Shown: positions 10,601-18,477, counted from the stretch's first letter. The stretch is 64,000 nucleotides of DNA from Tautonia sociabilis (GCF_003977685.1 NZ_RYZH01000005.1:62001-126000); one strand, 5' to 3'. Made by a program: numbers and translations. The notes: generated from the sequence alone by a model not told the origin.

Positions 10601-11390
10601 CGTAGACCTTCGCCGCCGTATCGCCGATCCCCGGAGGAGGCTCCCCGCGCTGGGGGTCCAGACGGTTCTTCCGGTCGTTCAGCCGTTCCCAATCGTCTCT
10701 GCGGCCGACCTCCGGGCGGACGTAGACCCGGGAGAGGTTGTAGATGGCGGGGACCAGATACGGGTTGATCGCCAGCGCCTTCTCCAGCGGCTCGACCAGT
10801 TTCTGCGGTTCAAACAGGGCCGCTCGCTCCGTTCCCGAGGCGTCGGGCATGGTCACGGCGTACCAGTAGAGGGCGTGGGCGTCGTTGGGATCCCCCTCGA
10901 CGACCGCGGAAAACTCCTCGTGGGCCTCCTGCCAGCGGCCCACCTGCTCCAGGATGATCCCCTTGCAGTAGTGGGCGTGCAGGTTGCCGGGGTCGTTTGC
11001 CAGCACCTCGTCGAGCAGGAGGATCGCCTCGTCGAACCGGCTCAACTCCGGCTCGCCATCGCCCTCGGAAGTCGGTTCCTCGTCGGCGATCGCCTCGCCG
11101 GTCTGGTTCAGAAGGGCGATCGCCAGGTTGATCTTCGCCGGCTGCCAGTCGGGGGCAAGCCGGCGAATCTCGCGGAACCGGCTCGCGGCCTCGGCGTACT
11201 CGTAGCGTTCCATGTGGCCGAGGCCGGCGTAATGCGCCTCGAGCACGTCCTCGATCACCTCGGCCGGGATGCCTGGGATCTGCGAAACCTCTTCGGCGTC
11301 CTGCTTCGGGGACCGGCCGCAGCCGGAGAGGATCAGGACGACCAGCAGCGGTGCCAGGAACGGCACTCGATCGAGGAGCGGATTCCGCAT
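7641..11390 (-). CDS. Large TPR/FG-GAP/ASPIC-UnbV lipoprotein
   Basis: A 1249-residue secreted protein. The N-terminus is a lipoprotein signal ending LILSGC (Cys near residue 24). Residues about 45-300 contain TPR-like helices; residues about 320-720 contain repeated aspartate-rich calcium-binding units of the FG-GAP/VCBS type (for example DFDRDGKIDL, DLDLDGDLDL, DSDRDLDL, DLDQDGRPDL, DLDLDGFPDL), the pattern of a beta-propeller; residues about 755-830 (GIGAKV ... LRWPDG) match the ASPIC/UnbV domain. About 410 further residues follow, without a family I know. GGAGAG precedes the ATG at 11390. Related proteins are common in planctomycetes and are thought to act on the cell surface; the exact role is unknown. 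Confidence 0.85.
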   Translation of the reverse strand: MRNPLLDRVPFLAPLLVVLILSGCGRSPKQDAEEVSQIPGIPAEVIEDVLEAHYAGLGHMERYEYAEAASRFREIRRLAPDWQPAKINLAIALLNQTGEAIADEEPTSEGDGEPELSRFDEAILLLDEVLANDPGNLHAHYCKGIILEQVGRWQEAHEEFSAVVEGDPNDAHALYWYAVTMPDASGTERAALFEPQKLVEPLEKALAINPYLVPAIYNLSRVYVRPEVGRRDDWERLNDRKNRLDPQRGEPPPGIGDTAAKVYGEMGHYAEIVGPPLDREPRIPEAPAPEFSAMTPAQVELPEGHRWVSAEDFAEGPLAVVGRARARFGAGVAAADFDRDGKIDLFATSAVVGPEGVRDALLLNQGGGRFVESAVAFGIPADRASIGVAVADFDADFFPDLYLAGVGPNLLLRNSGDGRFEDLTSSTNTGGGDAVTITARWLDLDLDGDLDLFVVNHCPVSEADSAFSPEGAAGTAVVVYRNDGRPVPLETGTPLSFAPLAVEGPKANAVAGLEIAFSEWGDVIAPRGDEAPLAAVAALDIDSDRDLDLVIAADGQPLLVALNDRLGQFHTEELPAENVPPRIAGLLVADLDQDGRPDLVATRSEGGVVAWRNTTEGRGATLSLQTEPWPIDAKGWRSASVADLDLDGFPDLMATSIAGSELPSWARNEGDRFASRALPTAPPEGSPAAIVGGAVVDLIGESPLPDLVLLRDGEPPMLGENLGNGQRWLGIDLAGRWNIYPELMRTNPHGIGAKVSLEGEGLSVHYHHTTTEAGPAQSVAPVVLGLGDSELVPLIRLRWPDGVMQTELNQAANVAITLAEKNRKTGSCPVLFTWNGRRFVCFGDFLGGGGMGYLVAPGVYSQPDRDEMLHLTDEHLKEQGGVYRIAITEPMDEVAYLDHLVLDVIDRPPGVESHPDERFSPGGNRPTGALIAWREAISPERATDLGGADVTETLASWDRATVDTFKRHVRWVGYAEEHGIVLDFGDRLSRFGPSDSLVLCLAGWVEYPYSQTNYAAATAGVSLQPPVLERQREDGSWEVIEPDPGYPAGLPRMTTLDLTGKLTGPRCVLRLRTTMECYWDQAFIAVRDRKAEQEIRVTSVPVARAKLGPRGYTREVSPDGRLPLLYDYDYIDPAPLAPFAGRLTRFGDVKELLSADDDRHCLVGPGDEVKVEFDAEAPALPDGWTRSFVLRTYGYCKDADPFTAGSDSVEPLPWKGMPEYPFPDGTERPSDPEYLEYLETYQTRIAGGD

Positions 11391-11466
11391 CGTCGCGACT
11401 CTCCGAGGTGCGGGATCGATTGCGGTCGGATCGTCTCGGGAACCGGCCAGGGGGAGCCTGCCGGAA

Positions 11467-11492
11467 CAAAACCATCACCCCCGGAAGGGGGG
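11467..11492 (-). terminator. Weak intrinsic terminator of the nitrilase-family gene
   Basis: On the minus strand a short C5/G5 hairpin overlapping the stop codon is followed by a small T-rich tract (TGGTTTTGTT). The stem is only five base pairs, so termination is plausible but not certain. Confidence 0.35.
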
Positions 11493-12413
11493 CCTGTGGA
11501 TGGGGCGATCGTAGAGCCCAGTATACGCCTCGGACCGGATGTGGGACAGCAGCGCATGACCCTGCCGGCGCCGCCGTTCGTCCCGGAGGGCCGCCAGGTC
11601 GATCGGCCCCACCACGATCTTCTCCCCCGGCCCCGGATCGGCCTGCGCGAGGATCCGGCCGTCGAAGTCGACGATCATGCTCCCCCCCGGCCAGGAGAAG
11701 GGCGGGTAGTTGGCCAGCGACGCCCCCTGGTTGGCCGCCACCACGAACGCCATGTTCTCCGCGGCTCTCGCCCGGTTGAACAGCGTCCACCAGTCCATCG
11801 GGGGGGTCGCCCCCCAGGGGTCCATGTAGGCGGAGACCCGGATCAGGACCTCCGCCCCGTTGAGCGCCAGCGCCCGGATCGCCTCCGGGAAGAGCCAGTC
11901 GTAGCAGATCGCCACCCCCAGGCGGCCGATCTCCGTCTCGGCGACCGGGAAGAGGTCTTCGTCATAGCCCGGCAGGTCGTGAGGGCTGGCGTGCACTTCC
12001 CAGGGCAGCCACGGGTTCACCTTGCGATACCTGGTCAGGATCCCGTCCGGCCCGATCAGGCACGTCGAGTTGAAGACCACCCCCGGCCACTTCGGATCCG
12101 ACTCCAGAAACGTCCCCGTCTGGATGTAGACCCCGTGCCGCCTCGCCTTCGCCGCGTAACGGTCGGTGTGCTCGTTCGGGATCGGGACGGCGAGGCGGTC
12201 GAGGAGTTCCTCGGCCGTCTCGTAGATGGGAGCCGCGTGGGCGAACTCCGGGAAGACCACCAGCCTCACGTCGAAGAAGGGGCGGTAGCCGACCACCGCC
12301 GCGTCGACCATCCCCAGCAGGTGATCGACCCGGCCGGGCAGCTCGTCCCGGGATCGGGGGCAGGGCAAATCCGTCTGGCAGGCGGCGGCATAGAATCGAG
12401 TCGTGCTGGGCAT
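11475..12413 (-). CDS. Carbon-nitrogen hydrolase (nitrilase superfamily)
   Basis: Cytoplasmic hydrolase of 312 residues that should cleave a non-peptide C-N bond (amide or nitrile). The Glu-Lys-Cys triad is visible: VVFPEFA (Glu near residue 60), YRKVNPW (Lys near 135) and AICYDWLFPEA (Cys near 172). The start is either the ATG at 12413, with a GGGA site, or the one at 12437, eight codons further out; the family match begins only at AACQTD, so both are possible. Substrate is not evident. No neighbour points to a pathway. Confidence 0.85.
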   Translation of the reverse strand: MPSTTRFYAAACQTDLPCPRSRDELPGRVDHLLGMVDAAVVGYRPFFDVRLVVFPEFAHAAPIYETAEELLDRLAVPIPNEHTDRYAAKARRHGVYIQTGTFLESDPKWPGVVFNSTCLIGPDGILTRYRKVNPWLPWEVHASPHDLPGYDEDLFPVAETEIGRLGVAICYDWLFPEAIRALALNGAEVLIRVSAYMDPWGATPPMDWWTLFNRARAAENMAFVVAANQGASLANYPPFSWPGGSMIVDFDGRILAQADPGPGEKIVVGPIDLAALRDERRRRQGHALLSHIRSEAYTGLYDRPIHRPPFRG

Positions 12414-12520
12414 CGCGGCGAGCGTCCCGACGGGCATCGGAGGAATCCGGACGGCCGAAGGTCGCTACGTCGCCAGAGTCGGAACGGTTCGCGCTGTCTC
12501 GAGCGACCCAACCGTCGGCG

Positions 12521-13411
12521 TCAGGGGTCCAGACCGGCCGTCCTCAGGAGCGCCTCGAGGGCGGCATCCGGCCTTCCGTCGTCGATCCGGACCAGGACCT
12601 CCTCCGCCCGGTCGACCCGACCGGAGAGGAGCAACTCGGCCCCGAGCACCAGCCAGGCCTCTCGGTCGTCCGGTCGGCCTTGCAGGTGGGCCTCGAGCCG
12701 GGCGATCGCGTCGTGGAAATCGGCCGGCTCGGCGAAGAGGGCCTGGAGATCACCGGCCATCGCCGGCCAGTCGGGATCGGCGGTGATCGCCTCCCGAAGC
12801 CGAGCGGCGGCCTCATCGTAGTCTCCCCTGACAACGGCGACCTGAGCCAGCCGGGCCCTCGGCAGCGCCGATCGAGGGGCCTCGGCCAGCGACTGCCGGT
12901 AACGCCGCTCCGCTCGGCGGAGGTCTCCCGCTCGAAAATTCCGGTCGCCGAACGTCAACAGCTCCAAGGCCCGCTCCGAGAACGTCGGCGAAACCGGCCT
13001 CCTGGGCACGCTCCCCCCCTGCCCGGCCACGATCGGAAACGCGGCGACACCCCCTGGCGGGGGACCGATCCCTCCGCCCGGAATCCTCCCGAGGCCGCTC
13101 GGGGGTGGAGGGGATGCCGGGGTTGTCGGCACCAGCGGCACGCTCCCCAGCGACCAGACCGACACCCAGGGAGCGACCGGCACAGACCCGAACGGCCGAG
13201 GGACGAGGATGACCCTCGGCTCGTACCGGATCACGTCCGGAGGACGGTACGGGACGCACCAGGCCGATCGGCCCCCGGGCCGTCCTCCCGGATCGGAAGC
13301 ATCTTGAGCGTCTCCGGGAAGCGCTTGAGCACCCGCTCCCCCCGTCATCATCGCCACGAGGGCCGATCCCGCCCCGAGAGACGCTCGAATGAGGTGCCCC
13401 CATCGTCGCAT
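12521..13411 (-). CDS. Secreted TPR protein
   Basis: A 296-residue protein with an N-terminal signal sequence (hydrophobic segment at about 10-28, ending AGAQA) and a Pro/Gly-rich linker up to about residue 145. The C-terminal half contains TPR-type helix pairs (for example GDLRRAERRYRQSLAEAPRSA and GDYDEAAARLREAITADPDWP). TPR domains bind other proteins; the partner is unknown. It lies 41 bases downstream of the Ser/Thr kinase gene on the same strand, so it may be in the kinase operon. Confidence 0.72.
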   Translation of the reverse strand: MRRWGHLIRASLGAGSALVAMMTGGAGAQALPGDAQDASDPGGRPGGRSAWCVPYRPPDVIRYEPRVILVPRPFGSVPVAPWVSVWSLGSVPLVPTTPASPPPPSGLGRIPGGGIGPPPGGVAAFPIVAGQGGSVPRRPVSPTFSERALELLTFGDRNFRAGDLRRAERRYRQSLAEAPRSALPRARLAQVAVVRGDYDEAAARLREAITADPDWPAMAGDLQALFAEPADFHDAIARLEAHLQGRPDDREAWLVLGAELLLSGRVDRAEEVLVRIDDGRPDAALEALLRTAGLDP

Positions 13412-13452
13412 CGGCTCGCCTCCCTGTGCTCAGGAGGACCTCCGACCGTTGC

Positions 13453-14985
13453 TCACACCCGGGCCCCGAGGCTCGGTCGAGCGCCCGGCTCCTGTCCCGA
13501 TCGGCCCCATGCGGGGGTCGAGCCGGTCATCGGGTCGGCGATCTGCCCTTCGTCTCCGACCGCCGGGGACGATCGGCTCGGCCAGTCCATCCGGATCAGG
13601 CTGATGATCGCGAAACCGAGCAAGGCGATGACCAGCCCCACGATCGCCCCCCCCAGCGCCCAGGCCTTGACCGAGGCCTCCTCCCCGTAGGATCGCCGCC
13701 TTCCCAGCGAGACGGGAGAGCCCACAATCTCCTCCGCGCTGCCCAGGTCGGCGAAAGGATCGAAGGCGTCACCGTCCGTCGCGGCGGCCTTGCTTCTCGG
13801 CAAGGGAACCGGCGGGCCCTCCCAAGAGGGAGAAGGAGGCCGCCGGTGATTCTTCGAGACGGGCTCGTCCTCGTCGCTGAGCAGCATGGCCAGCTCGGAG
13901 AGCTTCAACTCGGGCTCTCGGGGAGAGGCCTCCTCCGGGCCGGGAACCAGGTTCCGGGCCGGGGGAAACCGGGGCTCGGCTGGCGGTCGACGGGGAGGCT
14001 CGACAATCCGAGGGACATCCCGGGTCGATGGCGGCTCGATCAGCTCGGCCCCGTCCCCGAGATCGAAGTCGGCCGACTCGTCATCGTCGGCGATTAGCGC
14101 GTACTCGAACGACCCGCTGCCGTCCTCCGAGGGATTGGAGGCGAGCGTGTCAAGTTCGGCAAGCAGTTCGTCGTAGTCTGCGAACCGATCCTCCGGCCGC
14201 TTGGCCATCAGCCGGAGAATGAGCCTGGCCACCCCTCGGGGCACGTCGGGCCGGAGCTGGCGGACATCCGGAGGGGGCTGGGTCGCGTGCCTTCGGAGCT
14301 TGTCGGCGATATGGCCTCCCGGGAACGGCGGGAAGCCCGTGAGCAGGTAGTAGAGCGTGCAGCCGAGCGAGTACATGTCGCTCCGCTCGTTCGCGGCCCG
14401 GCTGTCCCGGGCCTGTTCCGGAGCCATGTAGTCGACCGTGCCGACGGTGGTCCCGTGTCGGGTGACGCGCTCGTCCTCGGCCTCGTGCTGCAAGGCGAGC
14501 CCCAGGTCGATGAGCTTCACCGAGCCGTCGCTCGCCATCAGGATGTTGGCCGGCTTGATGTCCCGGTGGACCACCCCCTTGCTCGACGCGTATCGCAGCC
14601 CCTGGGCCGCCTCTCGGATCACCCGCATCGCCTCGTCGACGGGCATCGGTCCCCGATGACGCACCCGATCGTGCAGGTCGGAGCCGTCAACGTACTCCAG
14701 CACGAGGTAATGACGGCCCCCCTCGGATCCCCGATCGTAGATCGAGACGATGTTCGGATGTTCCAGAGCCTCGGCGCTCACGGCCTCGCGAAGGAAGCGC
14801 TGGAGGAGCGTCGAGTTCTTGGCGAGGTAGCGCGGCAAGACCTTGAGCGCGACCTCGTAGCCGCTGTCGATGTGGACCGCCCGGAAGACCGAACTCATCC
14901 CTCCAGAACCGAGGGGCTCGATGAGGCGGTAGCTCCCGAGCCGAGTCACCGTCTGGGAGGCCTTGCTCGGGATGCTGTCATCCAT
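13453..14985 (-). CDS. Ser/Thr protein kinase with C-terminal membrane segment
   Basis: A 510-residue Hanks-type kinase. Reading from the ATG at 14985: glycine loop GSGGMSSVF (27-35), catalytic Lys48 (VALKVL), HRDIKPAN (140-147), DLG in place of the usual DFG (160-162), and APEQARDSRA in the activation region. An acidic, low-complexity stretch from about 290 is followed by a single transmembrane segment near 455-478 and a short tail outside. Such kinases phosphorylate cytoplasmic proteins, here perhaps in response to a signal sensed through the membrane; there is no recognisable outer sensor domain. A candidate promoter with TACAAT lies at 15085-15112. Confidence 0.9.
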   Translation of the reverse strand: MDDSIPSKASQTVTRLGSYRLIEPLGSGGMSSVFRAVHIDSGYEVALKVLPRYLAKNSTLLQRFLREAVSAEALEHPNIVSIYDRGSEGGRHYLVLEYVDGSDLHDRVRHRGPMPVDEAMRVIREAAQGLRYASSKGVVHRDIKPANILMASDGSVKLIDLGLALQHEAEDERVTRHGTTVGTVDYMAPEQARDSRAANERSDMYSLGCTLYYLLTGFPPFPGGHIADKLRRHATQPPPDVRQLRPDVPRGVARLILRLMAKRPEDRFADYDELLAELDTLASNPSEDGSGSFEYALIADDDESADFDLGDGAELIEPPSTRDVPRIVEPPRRPPAEPRFPPARNLVPGPEEASPREPELKLSELAMLLSDEDEPVSKNHRRPPSPSWEGPPVPLPRSKAAATDGDAFDPFADLGSAEEIVGSPVSLGRRRSYGEEASVKAWALGGAIVGLVIALLGFAIISLIRMDWPSRSSPAVGDEGQIADPMTGSTPAWGRSGQEPGARPSLGARV

Positions 14986-15070
14986 GGTGGCCCCGCTCTC
15001 GACCCTTCGGCCCGATCGAACGAGCACGATGACCCGTGTCTGACAGCGAGCCGGGATTGGATCCCGATGC

Positions 15071-15134
15071 CGACGGCTCTGAGAATTGTAGGCGGGCGAT
15101 TGGTTCGGGCAAAGTCCTCTCCTCAGAGCCGTCG
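15071..15134. repeat. Perfect 13-base inverted repeat around the kinase promoter
   Basis: CGACGGCTCTGAG at 15071-15083 is repeated as its exact reverse complement at 15122-15134, with 38 bases between. The outer copy overlaps the last codons and stop of the SDR gene; the loop contains the -10 and -35 of the candidate kinase promoter. It could be an operator, or a terminator/attenuator hairpin for the SDR transcript. Confidence 0.75.
15085..15112 (-). promoter_or_regulatory. Candidate promoter of the Ser/Thr kinase
   Basis: On the minus strand TTGCCC (15107-15112), a 16-base spacer and TACAAT (15085-15090). The start of transcription would lie about 90 bases before the kinase ATG. Confidence 0.55.
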
Positions 15135-15902
15135 CAGATGAAGCCCGCCGTCGACATAGACCACCTGGCCAGTGGAGAAGCCGAACGCCCCGGATGACAG
15201 GGCGGAGACGACCCTCCCGACGTCCTCCGGGGCCCCCCAGCGTCGGGTCGGGCTCAGGCCGTCCGCGATCCGACGGTCGTAGGCCTCCTTCACCCCGGCG
15301 GTCATGTCGGTGGCGATGATTCCGGGACGGACCTCGAACACCAGCACCCCCTCGTCCGCCAGCCGGGCGGCGAAGAGCTGCGCCACCATGCTCAGCCCCG
15401 CCTTGGAGACGCAATACTCCGGCCGGTTGACGCTGGCGAACGTGCTGGAGACCGAGGTGATGAAGACGATCATCGGCGGCACGTCCCCTCGGGGATGCCC
15501 CGGGGCGATCATCGCCGAGGCGGCGTGCTGGGAGAGGAAGAACGGGCCCTTCAGGTTGATTCCCAGCACGCGATCCCAGCTCTCCGGGGCGGTCTCCAGC
15601 AGATCGGCCCGGCGTTGGGGGGCGACTCCCGCGTTGTTGACCAGCACGTCGATCCTCCCGAACGCCTCCAGCGTCCGGTCCACGAGCCCCCTCCCCTCGT
15701 CCAGCTCAGCGAGATCCGCGCGCAAGGCGATGGCCCGGGGCGCCCCCAGCCGCTCCGCCTCGCGACAGGCCTCCTCGGCCGCCGCCGAGTCCGACCGATA
15801 ATTCACCACCACCGACACTCCGTCCCGGGCCAGGGCCGCCACGATCCCCCGGCCGATCCCCCGGCCGCCTCCCGTCACGAGAGCCACTCGATCCGTCCCC
15901 AT
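15123..15902 (-). CDS. Short-chain dehydrogenase/reductase (3-oxoacyl-ACP reductase-like)
   Basis: NAD(P)-dependent oxidoreductase of 259 residues with the classical SDR features: TGGGRGIG nucleotide-binding loop (about residues 10-17), NNAG, a catalytic Ser in ITSVSSTF, and YCVSKAG with the Tyr/Lys pair. Sequence is of the FabG/2-deoxy-gluconate type, annotated in many genomes as 3-ketoacyl-ACP reductase, but substrate cannot be fixed. The ATG at 15902 has a GGTGGAG site; a GTG three codons upstream is the alternative start. No fatty-acid synthesis gene is nearby, which argues against assigning it as housekeeping fabG. Confidence 0.85.
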   Translation of the reverse strand: MGTDRVALVTGGGRGIGRGIVAALARDGVSVVVNYRSDSAAAEEACREAERLGAPRAIALRADLAELDEGRGLVDRTLEAFGRIDVLVNNAGVAPQRRADLLETAPESWDRVLGINLKGPFFLSQHAASAMIAPGHPRGDVPPMIVFITSVSSTFASVNRPEYCVSKAGLSMVAQLFAARLADEGVLVFEVRPGIIATDMTAGVKEAYDRRIADGLSPTRRWGAPEDVGRVVSALSSGAFGFSTGQVVYVDGGLHLRRL

Positions 15903-16045
15903 GATCTCCACCGGCGATCAGCCAGTCCCTCCTCCCCCTTCAGGTCCCCCGGAACCGCCCGGGTGGGCCAGCTTGATCCCCGGGCACCGTGGGGTCAAGG
16001 GATGGGGAGCGGCGAACCGGGACGACCCCGGCCGCGTCCGGTCGG

Positions 16046-16074
16046 TTGACAGCGGGACGCACGCGGTGGACAAT
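16046..16074 (+). promoter_or_regulatory. Promoter of the tRNA-Arg pair
   Basis: TTGACA (16046-16051), a 17-base spacer and GACAAT (16069-16074), 20 bases before the first tRNA. The best -35 match in the window. Confidence 0.7.
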
Positions 16075-16093
16075 CGGAGTCGGCCTGATCAAC

Positions 16094-16167
16094 GCGCCCG
16101 TAGCTCAGGAGGATAGAGCGGCGGTTTCCTAAACCGCAGGCCGCAGGTTCGAATCCTGCCGGGCGTA
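16094..16167 (+). tRNA. tRNA-Arg (anticodon CCT)
   Basis: Complete cloverleaf: acceptor GCGCCCG pairs with CGGGCGT, D stem GCTC/GAGC, anticodon stem GCGGT/ACCGC around loop TTCCTAA (anticodon CCT, reads AGG), T stem GCAGG/CCTGC around TTCGAAT. CCA is not encoded. Confidence 0.95.
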
Positions 16168-16210
16168 GTCGGAAGCGCCAGTCTCGCTCTCGCCCCTCTC
16201 CGCTCTCGGG

Positions 16211-16284
16211 GCGCCCGTAGCTCAGCCGGATAGAGCAGCGGTCTTCTAAACCGCCGGTCGCAGGTTCGAATCCTGCCGGGCGCG
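16211..16284 (+). tRNA. tRNA-Arg (anticodon TCT)
   Basis: Complete cloverleaf: acceptor GCGCCCG/CGGGCGC, anticodon stem GCGGT/ACCGC around loop CTTCTAA (anticodon TCT, reads AGA), T arm GCAGG-TTCGAAT-CCTGC. It lies 43 bases after the CCT tRNA and is nearly identical to it outside the D loop and anticodon, suggesting a duplication; the two probably share a promoter. CCA is not encoded. Confidence 0.95.
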
Positions 16285-16383
16285 CTGTCCTGGCCCGTCC
16301 GAGTTCGACCGATCAATCATTTCCCTCAAGGGAATCGTAACGTAGACTCACTCTGGAAGGGTCGTCCCGGGCCGACCGATCCC

Positions 16384-16397
16384 GTTCCACGTGGAAC
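16384..16397. other. parS: parS centromere site (perfect)
   Basis: The palindrome GTTCCACGTGGAAC, which matches the known GC-type parS recognised by chromosomal ParB. It is intergenic, between tRNA-Arg and the sigma factor gene, about 8.5 kb left of parA. Confidence 0.85.
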
Positions 16398-16486
16398 ACG
16401 CCGCGATCGGCGCCCCAGACTCGGGCACGCATTCGCCACTCACCGGGTCGCAGCAGACCTCTCGTGATCGCATCGCGGAGCCGACG

Positions 16487-17239
16487 ATGAACGGTTCGGA
16501 GGAGTTCGCCACCGTGCCCCCGAGCGACGGCGCCCCCGATCGACTGACGGAACTCCAGACCAACTGGACCTTGATCCGCTCGGCCCACGCCCCCGGTCCC
16601 GCGGGCCAGGCGGCGATGCGCGACCTGATCGGCCGCTACCACGACGCCGTCGAGCGCTACCTCCGACTCAAGCTCCGCGACCGAAACCTCGCCGACGAGG
16701 TGCTCCAGGAATTCTGGATCAAGCTGCTCAACCACAAGCTCGCCGGCGCGGATCACTCCAAGGGCCGCTTCCGGGACTATCTCCGGACGGTCCTCCACCG
16801 CCTGATCATCGACCACTTCCGGGGTCGCAAGTCGCAGCCCCTGCCCCCGGGCGACCTGTCCGACCCGACCATGCCGGACGCCGAGTACGACCGGGTCTGG
16901 CGCGAGGCGGTGATCAATCGCGCCCTCGGTCGCCTGGAGACGTATGAGGCCAGTACCCCGAAGAACCGGTACGCGCGGGTGCTCAACCTGCGCAAGGCGT
17001 TTCCCTCGGCCTCGATCGAGGAATTGACGGATCGGCTGGCGGAGCAATACGGCGAACGCCTCACGCCGGAGGCCTTCCGCAAGACCCTCCAGCGGTCCCG
17101 AGCCAAGTTCCTCGAACTGCTCATCGCCGAAATCAAGGACGGGATGACCGATCCCACCCCCGAAGCGATCGAGGCCGAGATCCACGACCTGGGGCTCGGC
17201 ACCCTCTACCGTCGCTACGCCTACGACCTCCACCTCTGA
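16487..17239 (+). CDS. RNA polymerase sigma factor, ECF-like
   Basis: A 250-residue sigma-70 family protein. Residues about 45-115 fit sigma region 2 (the LADEVLQEFWIKLL core and FRDYLRTVLHRLIIDHFRGRK), and about 165-215 form a helical C-terminal part that would be region 4 (EELTDRLAEQYG ... FRKTLQRSRAKFLELL). The ATG at 16487 has GGAG six bases upstream; an earlier ATG at 16391 lies inside the parS site and is rejected. The C-terminal part is divergent for an ECF factor, and no anti-sigma gene is adjacent. csrA follows 200 bases later under its own promoter. Confidence 0.75.
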   Translation: MNGSEEFATVPPSDGAPDRLTELQTNWTLIRSAHAPGPAGQAAMRDLIGRYHDAVERYLRLKLRDRNLADEVLQEFWIKLLNHKLAGADHSKGRFRDYLRTVLHRLIIDHFRGRKSQPLPPGDLSDPTMPDAEYDRVWREAVINRALGRLETYEASTPKNRYARVLNLRKAFPSASIEELTDRLAEQYGERLTPEAFRKTLQRSRAKFLELLIAEIKDGMTDPTPEAIEAEIHDLGLGTLYRRYAYDLHL

Positions 17240-17271
17240 ACCGGCGCCGACCCTCGATCGGACGCAAGTCC

Positions 17272-17300
17272 TTGACCTTGCCCGATCCTCCTTCTACATT
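17272..17300 (+). promoter_or_regulatory. Promoter of csrA
   Basis: TTGACC (17272-17277), a 17-base spacer and TACATT (17295-17300). It predicts a leader of about 130 bases before the csrA ATG at 17440. Confidence 0.65.
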
Positions 17301-17439
17301 TTCCCTGGATAGCTGGCACGGAGGGAGGGTCCGGCCCCTCCCCGGCCGTGGACGTGCGATCACGCTTCGGCCGCGCCGTGGGCTCATCCCAACCCGTTTC
17401 CTGACGAACACCCATGTGGATGCACTGCGAGGGTTGGCG

Positions 17440-17646
17440 ATGCTGGTCCTTTCCCGGAAGAAGAACGAGAGCATCATCATCAACGACCACATCGTCGTGA
17501 CGGTGGTCGAGATCCGAGGCGACAAGGTCCGTCTGGGTATCGAGGCTCCCAAGGATGTCTCGGTCCATCGCCGCGAAGTGTACGAGGCGATCCAGAACCA
17601 GGCCGACGCTCGCCCCCAGCCCACTCGGCTCTACGAGGACGACTAA
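17440..17646 (+). CDS. csrA: Carbon storage regulator CsrA (RsmA family)
   Basis: A 68-residue RNA-binding protein that regulates translation and mRNA stability by binding GGA motifs in leaders. The family core is intact: MLVLSRKKNESIII (1-14), VTVVEIRGDKVRLGIEAP and VSVHRREVYEAI with the Arg needed for RNA binding. The start at 17440 gives the standard N-terminus and has GAGGG six bases upstream. No flagellar gene, often the neighbour of csrA, lies in the window, and no FliW gene is seen. Confidence 0.95.
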   Translation: MLVLSRKKNESIIINDHIVVTVVEIRGDKVRLGIEAPKDVSVHRREVYEAIQNQADARPQPTRLYEDD

Positions 17647-17673
17647 GCCCCGGACCGATCGCCTCGGCCCCGG

Positions 17674-18231
17674 TCAGCTTGACGTCCCGCGGACCAGCCG
17701 GACGAACTCCCGCATCCACGGTCCGTTGTCCGGCCAGCCCCGAACCGTGACCACTGGCCCCGAAACGACCACCTCTCGGTCGACGAACTCCCCTCCCGCG
17801 CCTCGAACATCGGGCGCGAGGTCGGGATAGCACGTCATCGTCTGGCCCGAACCGTATCCCGCGGCCAACAGCAGCAACGGGCCGTGGCAGTTCGCGGCGA
17901 TTGGCTTGCCGGCCTCGACGAAGTGCCGGACGATCGCCACGGCCTTCGGGCGGTTCCTGAGGTATTCCGGCGCCCGGCCCCCGGGCAGGACCAGAGCGTC
18001 GTAGCCGGTCGGATCGCACTCCTCCAACCCGAGGTCGGCCTGGACTCGGTAGCCGGGCTTCTCGGTGTACGTGTCGAACCCCGGCTCGAAGTCGTGGACC
18101 ACCGACAAGAACGCGCGGCGCTCCGGGGCCGCGATCCGCACCCGCCAGCCTTCCTCCTCGAGGCGGAACTTGGCGTAGTAAATCTCCTGCGCCTCGCCGG
18201 CGTCGCCGGTCAGGATCAGGATCGTCTTCAT
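17674..18231 (-). CDS. DJ-1/PfpI family protein (type 1 glutamine amidotransferase-like)
   Basis: A 185-residue single-domain protein of the DJ-1/PfpI superfamily. The nucleophile elbow ANCHGP (Cys near residue 110) and the LVLPGGRAPEYLR segment (near 80) with its acidic partner are present. Members act as proteases, glyoxalases, deglycases or chaperones; the sequence does not choose among them. The ATG at 18231 starts directly with MKTILILTGDAG, the usual N-terminus, so a 28-codon upstream extension is not used. Convergent with csrA (27 bases apart). Confidence 0.85.
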   Translation of the reverse strand: MKTILILTGDAGEAQEIYYAKFRLEEEGWRVRIAAPERRAFLSVVHDFEPGFDTYTEKPGYRVQADLGLEECDPTGYDALVLPGGRAPEYLRNRPKAVAIVRHFVEAGKPIAANCHGPLLLLAAGYGSGQTMTCYPDLAPDVRGAGGEFVDREVVVSGPVVTVRGWPDNGPWMREFVRLVRGTSS

Positions 18232-18340
18232 CTCGGTTCGTCCTCGCGGCTGGTGCTCTCCCCTCTGTCCTTCAGACCTTACCGCGCCCGTCGGGCTCGA
18301 TTCAAGCGTCCGCACTCCGCATCAGGTCCCTCGGCTCAGC

Positions 18341-18368
18341 TTGACCCAGAGGCGATTCTCCCCATAAT
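18341..18368 (+). promoter_or_regulatory. Promoter of tRNA-Glu
   Basis: TTGACC (18341-18346), 16-base spacer, CATAAT (18363-18368), 16 bases before the tRNA. Confidence 0.65.
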
Positions 18369-18384
18369 GGGTCCTGCCACCCCT

Positions 18385-18456
18385 GGCCCCGTCGTCTAGA
18401 GGTTAGGACACAGGTCTTTCACACCTGTAACACGGGTTCGAATCCCGTCGGGGTCG
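18385..18456 (+). tRNA. tRNA-Glu (anticodon TTC)
   Basis: Complete cloverleaf: acceptor GGCCCCG/CGGGGTC, anticodon stem CAGGT/ACCTG around loop CTTTCAC (anticodon TTC), T arm with GGTTCGAATCC. CCA is not encoded. Confidence 0.95.
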
Positions 18457-18477
18457 CTCTCCTGGGCGATCGCACCA

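Noticed and set aside
16319..16336. TTCCC-TCAA-GGGAA hairpin as terminator of the tRNA-Arg pair
   Set aside because: Only five pairs and no T-run follows; too weak to call.
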